A DNA stretch of 64,000 nucleotides, from assembly GCA_963576725.1 (NCBI GenBank), contig OY755243.1, forward strand, positions 73,492,106 to 73,556,105, in the 5' to 3' direction. The notes under the pieces were generated by a model, which saw only the letters and a program-made list of their open reading frames with translations, ran no database searches and was not told where the DNA came from. Source of the stretch: Azorinus chamasolen. Taxonomy: Eukaryota; Mollusca; Bivalvia; Cardiida; Solecurtidae. Numbering within the stretch: position 1 is the stretch's first letter; every line of letters starts with the position of its first letter. Below, piece by piece: positions 56,001 through 62,075 of the stretch. A program made the position numbers and the translations under genes.

Positions 56001-59000
56001 TCAGCACATTGTATATCTTATTGACATGTTAGGCAATGTATGTATATATTATATACATTGCCTAACATGTCAATATAAAATAAAGACACCATGAATATTG
56101 ATTAACTGAAAAAAACCCAGTTAAACTTAACTCAGCTCTTTCCCTTATATTTATGTTTTCACACATTTGCGAACAGAATAGACCAAGATCAGACCACTCA
56201 ATGAGTCATCTGACCATGCAGGTTCTGCTCTTTTTGCTAGTGGAATTTGAAAAGATATATATTTCTTTACTTTCTAAAATGGCTACAATGTGCCACTGTC
56301 AATATTTCATTATAACTACTTTGTCCATGAATATTCATTAGGTTATTGAAATTTGCAATAAATTTGGAACAGGGAATGGGTTAAAAAGAAAAACAAGATA
56401 AATTAAAATTGACAAGTGAAGAAGTCTGAAGACAACATTTTTTCAAAACATATTTCTAAGCAGGTAAAGGTTGAATAGTATTTCTGTTGAATGAAAAACA
56501 GCATTGACCCCAGCCATTGAATTTTCAACTGCAATTAACTGTTGACATACTTTTTAACCCTTTCAACAATGAATTTTCAATGGACTATTCCAAAATTTTA
56601 ACAGGTCAAGCCTTCCATGAATAATCAGGTTTTTTTTTTATAGCTCCACTTTTTCAAAAAGTGGAGCTATTGTCATGACCCTCTCGTCGGCGTCGGCGGT
56701 GGTTAACCTTTTTGTTAAGGTCCTTTTCTGAGATGTTCAGGTCCATGTCTCAGAAACTGTCCAAGATATTTGGTTCATCTTTGGTATACATATTAACTAT
56801 CACAAGGGGGACCCATTTCACAAGGGCAGGTACCGGTAACCCTAAAATTAATTTTACTGTTGTTATCTCCCCTTTCTGACTTAGACTTCAACTACACTAT
56901 CCAGCACCTTTTTGTTAAGGTCCTTTTCTCAGAAACCATCAAAACTATTTGGTTCATATTTGGTATGTATGTTTACTATTACAAGGGGGACCCATTTCAT
57001 AAGGGCAGGTAACCCTAAAATTAATTTTGCTGTTGTTATCTCCCCTTTCTGACTTAGACTTCCACTACACTATCCAGCACTAAAGAAAGTGGAGCGCGCT
57101 GTCTGCGGACAGCTCTTGTTTAAAGAAAGATGTAACATGACAAACAGTGCAAACACTAATGAGAGGGCTCCTCTAGGAAATTCACTCAGTTGATTCTACA
57201 CTGTAGGAAAGGACATAAGTGACTTGTTTCCCACAATGAAAAGGCTAAAATAATATTTTCCTGTTTCAGTACCAAAGGTATCATCACATTTCTCACGATG
57301 TAATCAAGATTAACCCTTTCCTACATTTAAACATGTTTTCATGCATTTGCAAACAGAGTAGACCCAGATCAGACGGCTCCTAGAGGAGCTGTCTGATCAG
57401 GCTCTGCTCTGTTTGCTTTACTTGCCAAAATGGCTACAGTGTTCCACCTTCCATATTTCATTATAACAATTTTTTCCATGAATATTCAGTAGGTATTGAA
57501 ATTTGAAATAAATATAGAACAGAGAAAGGGTAAAGCGGAAATGTTCATATTACCACAACACAATGTAATTATCCCTTTACCTCATGTGCGAAATAAGTGT
57601 ACTGACATTTGCAAACAGTGTACACCCAGATCAGAGCTCTCTGATCAGGGTCTGCACTGTTTATCATTCAAAATCTTGATAAATGTGCATACTCTGATAC
57701 TAAGATTGTCATTTCTCCATCAAACCCTATGTTGTGACCACTCTTTAGAATCGTCTCGAGAAGTTATTCTTGAAAATGTTTTTATTAATGCATCTTATCT
57801 GGATCTCTTCCCCTCCATACTGAATGGATGCTATCATTGCCCAGTCCACAGAAAATATGACATTCAATGGGATAATACAGCTTGATAAATGTGCATACTC
57901 TGATACTAAGATCGTCATTTCTCCAACAAACCCTATGTTGTGACCTCTCTTTAGAATCGTCTCTTTGAGACGATTCTAAAGAGTGGGTCACAACATAGGG
58001 TTTGTTGGAGAAATAAAGAAGTTGTTCTTGAAAATGTTTTAATTAACGCTTTCTATCTGGACCTCTTCCCCTCCATACTGAATAGAAGCTATCATTGACC
58101 AGTCCACAGAAAATGTGACATTGAAAGGGTTAATGATTACGCAACTCTTTACTCTATGAATATTCATACAAGAAATAATAATATCGTGAATATGTATTAT
58201 ATTAGTTATTACAATAGCACATGGACACAGGAATTTGTGGCCATGGTAGAAACTGTAGAATCATATCTACCTACATTACATCATAAGCAAACACAGCAGA
58301 CCCTGATAAGACGGCTTCTACAGGAGTCATCTGATCCGAGTTGCAAAGGTGTAGAAAGGTGTGTTGATGGAATAAAGGGTTAAGGGTTGACCCTTTCCCT
58401 TTTGAATATTCATGTAAGAAATAATAATATCACGAATATCTGTTAGCGGAATTTTTATAATGGCATATGTACACTTTTTTTTGGTATTGGTAGAAACTGT
58501 GGAATCAGATCTGTTAGAATTTCATAAACAAACAGAGCAGACTGTAATCAGAAAGCTCCTGCAGGAGTAGTCTACTCTGTTTAGTCTTTACAATGGTGTG
58601 AAAAAGTGTTTAAAAAGGAAAGGGTTAATTTATTATTCATATCTATTCTTCTAGAGTCATACATAAGATGCGTTAACTAATTTCAAAAAGAAGAACTCCC
58701 ACCAGTCCCTATGTTTTAACCATTCGTCAGATTAACAGATAAACTATTTTCAAGTATAACTTCTTTATTTCTCCACCAAACCCTATGTTGTGACCGCTCT
58801 TTAGGTCACAGTATAGGGGTTGGTAGAGAAATGACAATTTTAGTATTTGGGTACGCACCTTTATCTGTAGCTCTGATTCTTAATAATCGTCTCTTTGTGA
58901 CAATTCTCAGTTTGGTTGAGGAATGGTGATTTTAGTATTTGAATACTCACCTTTACCTATAGCTATAGCTTTGTATTTCACATGTGGATGCACATTTGCC

Positions 59001-61204
59001 CTTTACTCCATAGATATGCCTTTAACCCTTTCCCTCATATAAACATGTTTTCGTGCATTTGCAAACAGAGTAGACCCAGATCAGACAGCTCCTAGAGGAG
59101 CTGTCTGGTCAGGGTCTGCTCTGTTTACTAATGGAATTTGATAGATCTGCTTCTATACTTTCTAAAATGGCTACAATGTTCCACCTACCATAGTATCATT
59201 ATAACGTTTTTGTTCATGAATATTCAGTAGGTATTAAAATCTGGAATAAACATAGAACAGGGAAAGGGTTAAATGCCTATGCAAACAGAGTAGACCTAGA
59301 TCAGATAGGATCCATCTGATAAGGGTCTGCTCTGTTTGCTTATGAAATAATACAAATATAATTTTACAGTTTCAGCTATGACTCAAATTTCCTGTTTTCA
59401 TGTGCCATTATAAATATTTAATCTACGGTAATAAATATCCATGATGTCATTATTACTTACATTAATATTTATGAGGTAAAAGGTTAACCCTTTCCTCCAT
59501 AGATACGCCTTTCTTCGCCTCTGTAAAAGTCACCTGTTGAAACCATTGTGATAAATAGAGCATTTGCTCCTATAGGAGCAAATGCTCTATTTATCACAAT
59601 GGTTTCGAACTACAAAATTCAAAAATGTTCCTTTTCTCTAGTTAATGCTCCTTTTCGGTAGATTTATTCAAAGTGGTTTGATCTAAAAATAGCCTATGAG
59701 GGAATGGGCTAACTAATGTATACAACTGACTGTTTCTCCCAAAATTCTTCCACTCTTTTTAATTGGGTTGGGTCTTTGGCTGTTGTCATCTGATATATAG
59801 GTGACGCATATGATTTTGGAGAACTTTTGTAAGGGATATTGTCTTTTCCTTTTGTAACAAATTGTGACATGCTTTTTTACTTCTTTGTAGAGCTCATCAC
59901 TATGTAATTGAGAAGCAGACAGATGGAATGTACATGATTCCTTCGGGTAAAAAGTTCCCAGGACCAATTGAACTCATTGATCATCACCGAAACATTAAGG
60001 ACGGCATCGTCACCCAGCTTAGCTTTGGGTGTAACCGGCAGCCCAACCAACATCCAGTAGCCTTCAGGGGCATGACTTACAATGACCTTGAGGAGGAGCT
60101 ACACAGGAAGGCAGAGTCAATAAAAGTATGTGTAGCATCACATGTAACCTTCAGCATGATAGTTAACCCTTGTCAAGCTTATGATGAATATTTAGGGATT
60201 CTTCTCAAGAAAAATGTTACATGACAAACAGTGCAGACCCTGATGAGAGGACTCCTCTAGGGGGCCTCTCATCTGGGTCTACAGTTTGCAATGGATATTA
60301 GTGACTCATGTCTTGCACAGTAAGGGTTAATTTACTGCTAGCATACAAGGAGTAAATGAAAAAGGTACCTGGCATGAAGATAAAGCTATACGATTCTATT
60401 GAGAATATTCAGACCAAAGTCAAAGTCACTTTTACTGAGCACAGACTAATGGTTTCTCAGTGATAATCACAGAAAAGAAATGAAATTTTCTAACTTAAAA
60501 ACCAGCTTTTCATTGAATTTTCATTCTTCTTGCTCTGTTGTGTTTCAGGGTGTCGACAAGACTCGGGCTCTTGGAGCCCAGAGAGAGCATCTTGTGATTA
60601 TGGTGGCTAAAGACCTGCACACAAAGCAGCCCTGGTACCATGGCAAAATTAGCCGAAATGAGTCAGAATCACGTCTTAGGTCTTCAGGGCACAAAGATGG
60701 AAGGTTCTTGTAAGTAGACAGCTTTGATGGAAGCAGTAGAATTTCAGTCTCAGTAAAATCAGTTTAATATTACCATTGATTTCTTTTGCTAGTAGAATTT
60801 TCAAACATTTCCTAAACCTTTTGAGTGTGGGAAAAGAACAAGCAATGTAGACCCAGATCAGTGGGCCTATCCCATAGATTCAAAGCAACAAATAGATGTG
60901 CGTACTCAGATATTAAAATCCTCATTTCTCCATCCTATGTTGTGACCACTCATTAGAATCGACTCGACCGTAGGTGGAGAAATAAAGTTATTCTTGAAAA
61001 TGTTTTAATTTACACATATTACCTGGACCTCTGCATTGGAATGCTCCATTTTGTTTTATTTACAGGGTACGGCTACGGGAAGACAAGAAAACTTTTGCTA
61101 TATGTATCAGTTATCATCTAGATACGAGACATTATCTGATTGAGAAAAACCAGGAGAATAAGTTTGGCATACAGGATGGACCAAAGTTTGATTGTATCAT
61201 GATG
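46876..61204 (+). CDS. SYK: SYK-family tyrosine kinase, N-terminal part (exons 1-4, spliced, 3' incomplete)
   Basis: Coding exons 46876-47060, 59891-60125, 60549-60709 and 61066-61204 join in frame (phases 2, 0, 2, 0) to 240 codons with GT..AG at every visible junction. Residues about 17-115 form the N-terminal SH2: ITRDEAEELL with alpha-A Arg24, FLLRES with beta-B Arg44, then AHHYVIEK. Residues about 116-167 match SYK interdomain A (MTYNDLEEELHRKAESIK). The C-terminal SH2 starts at PWYHGKISRNESES (Arg176), has FLVR with Arg196 and RHYLIEK, and stops mid-domain at FDCIMM. Tandem SH2 domains of SYK/ZAP-70 bind doubly phosphorylated ITAM tyrosines at membrane receptors and switch on the kinase. 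A linker of about 50 residues without ankyrin repeats excludes Shark-type kinases. The kinase domain lies past the window. Intron 1 is 12.8 kb. Confidence 0.93.
47130..47195. mobile_element. HP-3 relic
   Basis: GAGTTCCTTTATTTCTCCAC, CAAACCCTGTGTTGAGA; the second arm is lost. Confidence 0.5.
47211..47428 (-). mobile_element. PB-1b MITE
   Basis: TTATCCCTATACTCCATGAA to TATGGAGTAAAGGGTTAA. The hairpin has lost its left inner arm: GCAAACAGAACAGACC runs straight into TATAGGAACCATCTGATCTG. Confidence 0.85.
47525..47731 (+). mobile_element. PB-2 MITE with right arm deleted
   Basis: TTTACCCTTTCCTCCATAAA to GGGGAATGGGTTAA. The stem stops at the centre: TTGCTCCTATAG is joined to TTTCAAACTAC, so GAGCAAATGC..CAATGG is missing. 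Confidence 0.88.
47781..47983. mobile_element. TTAA-type MITE with GAATGC ends
   Basis: TTAACCCTTTGAATGC at the left, GCATTCAAAGGGTTGA at the right, 203 bp. A decayed hairpin half: CAGTGTTGACCCAGACCAGA, GGGCTCCTAGATC. A separate end type from PB-1 to PB-3. Confidence 0.75.
48194..48422 (+). mobile_element. PB-2 MITE, full length
   Basis: TTAACCCTTTCCTCCATAAA to GAGGGAATGGGTTAA, 229 bp with TTAA ends. Centre TGCTCCTATAGGAGCA and complete arms, one mismatch (TTATCTCAATGG). Confidence 0.92.
48423..48710. mobile_element. HP-3 element, rearranged
   Basis: Two successive HP-3 right-hand segments (GACTCCAGAGGTC..AAGATGTGTAA) at 48470-48560 and 48600-48700, with arms CACCAAACCCTATAAAGTGA and AACATAGCGTTTGGTGGAGA separated. 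Confidence 0.65.
48711..49000. other. No recognised repeat or exon
   Basis: A TM-like GAGATGTTTTACTGTA scrap at about 48865-48880; otherwise nothing supported. Confidence 0.4.
49003..49205. mobile_element. HP-3 element, full length
   Basis: Palindrome 49051-49147, arms of about 45 bp with one or two mismatches: ATTTCTCCACCAAACCCTAT..ACCACTCTTTAGAATCGTCT, centre CAAAGAG. Outer parts AGATTCAGAGCTACAGATCA and GGCATCTTATCAGGACCTCT. Best HP-3 reference copy. Confidence 0.9.
49225..49310. mobile_element. TM-1 relic
   Basis: ACAGGTGGTGTCTTAATGCA..GGGGAGCTTTCTGCATTCAG, TTACCACCT. Confidence 0.6.
49311..49655. other. Mostly unexplained, short direct repeat
   Basis: TTTCCCCTCAGAAATAA and TTTCCCCTCAGAAGTAA at 49400 and 49429 form a direct repeat of about 30 bp. 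Confidence 0.4.
49660..49875 (+). mobile_element. PB-1 MITE with co-mutated hairpin arms
   Basis: GCAAACAGAGTAGACCCAGA, TCCGATGGTTCC, TATG, GGAACCATCGGA, TCAGGGTCTACTCTGTTTGC. Against the standard CAGACGGCTCC / GGAGCCGTCTG, the same positions changed in both arms. Confidence 0.85.
49875..49980. mobile_element. HP-3 right half
   Basis: Starts at GAGACGATTCTAAAGAGTGG and runs to TTTTTCTGGACCTCTG; the left arm is absent. Confidence 0.75.
49981..50230. other. PB-3 scrap, otherwise unexplained
   Basis: TTTCAAACAGGTTAGATCCT, GATGAAATGCTGAGTTAC at 50103-50145. Confidence 0.4.
50235..50596. mobile_element. TM-1b MITE split by PB-2
   Basis: GCAGTAAAACCTCTCTATAA to GAGAGGTTTTACTGTA. The left arm of its hairpin is mostly deleted (GGTATAGGAGTGTTCTG). 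The right arm CACCTTGCTTTAA / GCAGCCACCTGCC is interrupted at its TTAA by 50320-50523. Confidence 0.88.
50320..50523 (-). mobile_element. PB-2 MITE inserted at TTAA of TM-1b
   Basis: CCCATTCCCTCATAGG to TATGAGGGAATGGG, flanked by TTAA at 50316-50319 and 50524-50527. The uninterrupted relative at 41483 has a single TTAA at this spot (CTTGCTTTAAGCAACC). Its own left hairpin arm is shortened (GATAAATAGGAGCAAATG). Confidence 0.93.
50675..50860. mobile_element. PB-3-like repeat, first of two
   Basis: TTGAGATTATTATGTGGCCT..GCAAACAGCTTGGATTCAGA..CATAGCTGGATCC. A related copy stands at 54045-54205. Confidence 0.65.
50880..51126 (+). mobile_element. PB-1b MITE, full length
   Basis: GCCTTTACTCCATTAATATG to GGAGTGAAAGGTTA. 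Hairpin GCAAACAGAGCAGACCCAGA, centre GACTCCTACAGGAGCT. Confidence 0.88.
51170..51326 (-). mobile_element. PB-3 MITE, left end missing
   Basis: AAACAGTTTGGATCCTGATG, centre decayed (CACCTATAGTTACTGGACG), right end CGGCAGTGAAACGGTTAA; shares its TTAA with the next PB-2. Confidence 0.75.
51425..53877 (+). mobile_element. HINE-A: helitron-like element with tandem core
   Basis: Starts in a T run with hairpin AGCTCACCAGAGCACAAAG / TGCTCAGGGTGAGCT (51432-51465), then CGTCGTGCGTCGT-rich DNA, about 14 tandem units, then CTCTGATTGTCTGGTGAGCG and a short hairpin before CCCTCTTGTTTT. Terminal hairpins around repeats of about 160 bp match the pearl/HINE build of bivalve non-autonomous helitron-like elements (family assignment by architecture only). 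No protein is encoded; opposing frames at 52898-53174 are repeat shadows. Confidence 0.6.
51560..53830 (+). repeat. Tandem core of HINE-A, about 14 units of about 163 bp
   Basis: Each unit: TCTCCTCTGAAACTGGAAGG, TTCTCAGCTTTCATATTTGG, CACATAGCATCATGTTCAGG, TCCTCTACAAAAGTTATATA, GGGGTCAAAATTGGCCCCGC, CAGTTTTCAATAGAAACA. Units are mostly over 90% alike; 51890-52060 and 52215-52380 are nearly identical, so two-unit blocks were copied. One unit near 53580 is shortened. Confidence 0.92.
54045..54205. mobile_element. PB-3-like repeat, second of two
   Basis: GAGATTATTATGTAATATAA..AACAGCTTGGATCCAGATGA..CTTAGACGGGTCC; matches 50675-50860. Confidence 0.65.
54364..54578 (+). mobile_element. PB-1 MITE, variant body
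   Basis: CCTTGTCCCTCATATAAACG, hairpin GCAAACAGAGTAGACCCAGA, centre GGCTACTGTAGGAGCC; body TTTCTACCAATATCAAAATA is the type seen at 49660. Confidence 0.8.
54579..54828. mobile_element. TTAA-type MITE with CTCTTGCT ends
   Basis: TTAACCCTTCTCTTGCT to AGCAAGCGAAGGGTTAA, 250 bp. Hairpin 54721-54790: GTAAATAGTGCAGACCCTGA, TGAGACAGCTCCTGCAGGAG, CTGTCTCATCTTGGTCTTCA. Closest in hairpin to PB-4 but with different ends. Confidence 0.88.
54917..55171 (-). mobile_element. PB-1a MITE, reverse orientation
   Basis: TTAACCCTTTCCCCGTTTTA, CCTACTGAATATTCATGGAC, hairpin AACAAACAGGGCAGACCCTG with centre GGCTCCTATAGAAGTC, ending GGAAAGGGTTA. Confidence 0.88.
55184..55426 (+). mobile_element. PB-1a MITE, full length
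   Basis: TTAACCCTTTCACTCATATG to ACAGGGAAAAGGTTAA, 243 bp; hairpin complete with centre GGCTCCTACAGGAGCC. Confidence 0.92.
55427..55590 (-). mobile_element. PB-1b relic without hairpin
   Basis: CATGGCAGAAAACTTTAGAA..TCTGGTTTACTCTATTTGTA..AAACCGTAAAGG; inner arms deleted. Confidence 0.5.
55750..56010. mobile_element. Pogo-like element relic with TM-1 hairpin fragment
   Basis: TACAGTTGAACTTAAATATC, TTCCGGATAACTCGAAGTA at the left and CCTCTGTTATCTCGAAGTAA..GTTCGAGAAGTTCAGC further right resemble pogo/Tigger-type ends (known motif style). A TM-1 fragment GGCATTACTTTTAGACCTGC sits at 55898-55920. Confidence 0.5.
56020..56073. repeat. Perfect orphan palindrome
   Basis: TTGACATGTTAGGCAATGTAT (56021-56041) and its exact complement (56052-56072) around a TATATATTAT loop; no relation to the other families. 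Confidence 0.9.
56127..56384 (+). mobile_element. PB-1a MITE, decayed hairpin
   Basis: TTAACTCAGCTCTTTCCCTT to AACAGGGAATGGGTTAA, 258 bp. The hairpin kept its outer arms but the centre has become CCACTCAATGAGTCATC. Confidence 0.85.
56554..57248. mobile_element. PB-4 MITE split by HINE-B
   Basis: Left TTAACCCTTTCAACAATG..ATGAATAATCAGG; right from 57121 AAAGAAAGATGTAACATGAC, AAACAGTGCAAACACTAATG, GGGCTCCTCTAGGAAATTC, ending CAATGAAAAGGCTAAA. The order matches the intact copy at 60163. Confidence 0.75.
56631..57120 (+). mobile_element. HINE-B: helitron-like element, copy 1
   Basis: T run, then hairpin AGCTCCACTTTTTC / AAAAAGTGGAGCT (56642-56668), CGTCGGCGTCGGCGG, two core repeats of about 195 bp (AACCTTTTTGTTAAGGTCC..GACTTAGACTTCAACTACAC), then AAGTGGAGCGCGC, hairpin GCTGTCTGCGGACAGC (57098-57113) and TCTTGTTT. 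Same plan as HINE-A but unrelated inner sequence. Confidence 0.65.
57310..57533 (+). mobile_element. PB-1a MITE
   Basis: TTAACCCTTTCCTACATTTA to ACAGAGAAAGGGTAA, 224 bp. Hairpin with centre GGCTCCTAGAGGAGCT. Confidence 0.9.
57571..57665. mobile_element. PB-1 relic with shortened hairpin
   Basis: TTATCCCTTTACCTCATGTG, GCAAACAGTGTACACCCAGA, TCAGAGCTCTCTGA, TCAGGGTCTGCACTGTTT. The inner stem closes on AGAGCTCT. Confidence 0.7.
57675..57880. mobile_element. HP-3 tandem unit 1, one arm deleted
   Basis: CTTGATAAATGTGCATACTC..ACCACTCTTTAGAATCGTCT, then directly GAGAAGTTATTCTTGAAAAT; the second arm is missing. The unit continues to ACATTCAATGGGATAATAC. Confidence 0.85.
57881..58133. mobile_element. 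HP-3 tandem unit 2, intact palindrome
   Basis: Same text as unit 1 with the full palindrome 57917-58014 (centre CGTCTCTTTGAGACG). Ends GACATTGAAAGGGTTAA. Confidence 0.88.
58142..58383 (-). mobile_element. PB-1b MITE
   Basis: CAACTCTTTACTCTATGAAT to GGAATAAAGGGTTAA; hairpin GCAAACACAGCAGACCCTGA, centre GGCTTCTACAGGAGTC, right outer arm shortened. Confidence 0.82.
58387..58628 (-). mobile_element. PB-1b MITE
   Basis: TTGACCCTTTCCCTTTTGAA to GGAAAGGGTTAA, 242 bp; centre AGCTCCTGCAGGAG, part of the right arm lost. Confidence 0.82.
58650..58975. mobile_element. HP-3 elements, rearranged
   Basis: TAGAGTCATACATAAGATGC, then CCACCAAACCCTATGTTGTG, ACCGCTCTTTAG joined to GTCACAGTATAGGGGTTGG (centre deleted), and a further degraded half ending near 58975. 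Confidence 0.65.
58990..59486 (+). mobile_element. PB-1b MITE split by PB-1a
   Basis: GCCCTTTACTCCATAGATAT, GCCTT then insertion, then ATGCCTATGCAAACAGAGTA, centre GATAGGATCC, body to GAGGTAAAAGGTTAA. Confidence 0.82.
59022..59272 (+). mobile_element. PB-1a MITE nested in PB-1b at TTAA
   Basis: TTAACCCTTTCCCTCATATA to ACAGGGAAAGGGTTAA, 251 bp, TTAA on both sides. Hairpin centre CAGCTCCTAGAGGAGCTG: both arms carry the same change from CGG to CAG. Confidence 0.92.
59483..59712 (+). mobile_element. PB-2 MITE, full length
   Basis: TTAACCCTTTCCTCCATAGA to GAGGGAATGGGCTAA, 230 bp; perfect hairpin centre TGCTCCTATAGGAGCA. It ends 178 bp before SYK exon 2. Confidence 0.92.
59891..60125 (+). CDS. 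SYK: SYK coding exon 2 (N-SH2 second half, interdomain A)
   Basis: Acceptor CTTCTTTGTAG at 59890; the first base completes Arg62 (AG/A). Residues 63-140: AHHYVIEKQTDGMYMIPSGK, PIELIDHHRNIKDGIVTQL, then MTYNDLEEELHRKAESIK. Donor AAA/GTATGTG at 60126. Confidence 0.92.
60163..60330. mobile_element. PB-4 MITE in SYK intron 2
   Basis: TTAACCCTTGTCAAGCTTAT to CACAGTAAGGGTTAA, 168 bp with TTAA ends. Hairpin ACAAACAGTGCAGACCCTGA, TGAGAGGACTCCTC, TAGGGGGCCTCTCATCTGGG. It makes up 40% of the 423-bp intron. Confidence 0.9.
60549..60709 (+). CDS. SYK: SYK coding exon 3 (interdomain A, C-SH2 start)
   Basis: Acceptor TGTTGTGTTTCAG at 60548, donor TT/GTAAGTAG at 60710. Residues 141-193 plus two bases of Leu194: GVDKTRALGAQREHLVIMVA then PWYHGKISRNESESRLRS and DGRF. 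Confidence 0.92.
60840..61034. mobile_element. HP-3 element, decayed, in SYK intron 3
   Basis: A PB-1 scrap (TGTAGACCCAGATCAG) at 60847-60862, then GTGCGTACTCAGATATTAAA, ATTTCTCCATCCTATGTTGT, CATTAGAATCGACTCGACCG, AGGTGGAGAAATAAAG, to TTACCTGGACCTCTG. It ends about 30 bp before the exon 4 acceptor and fills half of the 356-bp intron. Confidence 0.75.
61066..61204 (+). CDS. SYK: SYK coding exon 4 (C-SH2 middle)
   Basis: Acceptor TTTTATTTACAG at 61065, donor ATG/GTAAGAG at 61205. Completes Leu194 and encodes 195-240: VRLREDKKTFAICISYHLD, TRHYLIEKNQENKFGIQDG, FDCIMM. The last strands of the SH2 must be on the next exon, which I do not find before 64000. Confidence 0.92.
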
Positions 61205-61303
61205 GTAAGAGTACCTCTGTTCACTTTACGTTGCCCAAAACCACCTTACAGATGAAAAAAGAAGTGATCAACTAACACAGAATCATGTACCTGTCATGAT
61301 ATT

Positions 61304-61743
61304 GTTTTTATAAGCTCCACTTTTTCAAAAAGTGGAGCTATTGTCATGTTGATTAACCTTTTTGTTAAGGTCCATTTCTCAAAAACCATCAAAGATATTT
61401 GGTTCACATTTGGTATGCACGTTAACTATCACAAGGGGAACCCATTTCACAAGAGTAGGTATTAACCCAAAAATTAATTTTGTCATAATTATGCCCCTTT
61501 TTCGACTTAGAATTTTCATTGTTGGTTAAGTTTTATGTTAAGGTCCATGTCTCAGAAATTGTCCGAGATATTTGGTTCAAATTTGGTATGCATGTAAACT
61601 ATTACAAGGGGACCCATTTTACAAAGGCAGGTAACCTTAAAATTTATTTGCCATAGTTGTATTCCCTTTTCAACTTAGAATTTCCACTACACTGTCCAAC
61701 ACTTACAAAAGTGGAGCGCGCTGTCCAGGGACAGCTATTGTTA
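61304..61743 (+). mobile_element. HINE-B: helitron-like element, copy 2
   Basis: Hairpin AGCTCCACTTTTTC / AAAAAGTGGAGCT (61312-61338), two core repeats (AACCTTTTTGTTAAGGTCC and TTTTATGTTAAGGTCC), GTGGAGCGCG, hairpin GCTGTCCAGGGACAGC (61720-61735), TATTGTT. Lies 100 bp inside SYK intron 4. Confidence 0.7.
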
Positions 61744-61776
61744 AACATAGAATCATAGATAAAGGTACTCCCATAG

Positions 61777-62075
61777 GTTTTTTTAGCTCACCAGAGCACA
61801 AAGTGCTCAGGGTGAGCTTTTGTGATTGCCTGATGTCCGTCGTCTGTCGGCGTGCGTCGTCCGTCGTCTGTCGTGCGGTGTGCGTCGTGCGTCGTCAGTC
61901 GTCAACAATTTGAACCTTTAAAAGTCTTCTCCTCTGAATCTACAGGGTTCTCAGCTTTCATATTTGGCACATAGCATCACCTATAGGTCCTCTACAAAAG
62001 TTATATAAATTATGTCCCTGGAGTCAAAATTGGCCCCGCTACGGTCCCAGGGGTGGCCAGTTTTCTCTAGCTGAC
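61777..62075 (+). mobile_element. HINE-A 5' end, truncated
   Basis: T run, hairpin AGCTCACCAGAGCACAAAG / TGCTCAGGGTGAGCT, CGTCGTCCGTCGTC-rich part, then one core unit to GGGGTGGCCAGTTTTC, where it stops. Confidence 0.75.

Larger units (their letters stand above)
47061..59890 (+). other. SYK intron 1 (12,830 bp)
   Basis: GTAAGT..TTTGTAG. Nearly every part is made of the miniature palindromes and the HINE elements listed separately; no alternative exon with SH2 or other coding character was found. Confidence 0.85.

Noticed and set aside
46876..61204. Shark/HTK16-type kinase instead of SYK
   Set aside because: Shark-type kinases carry ankyrin repeats between the SH2 domains; here only about 50 residues separate them and they match SYK interdomain A.
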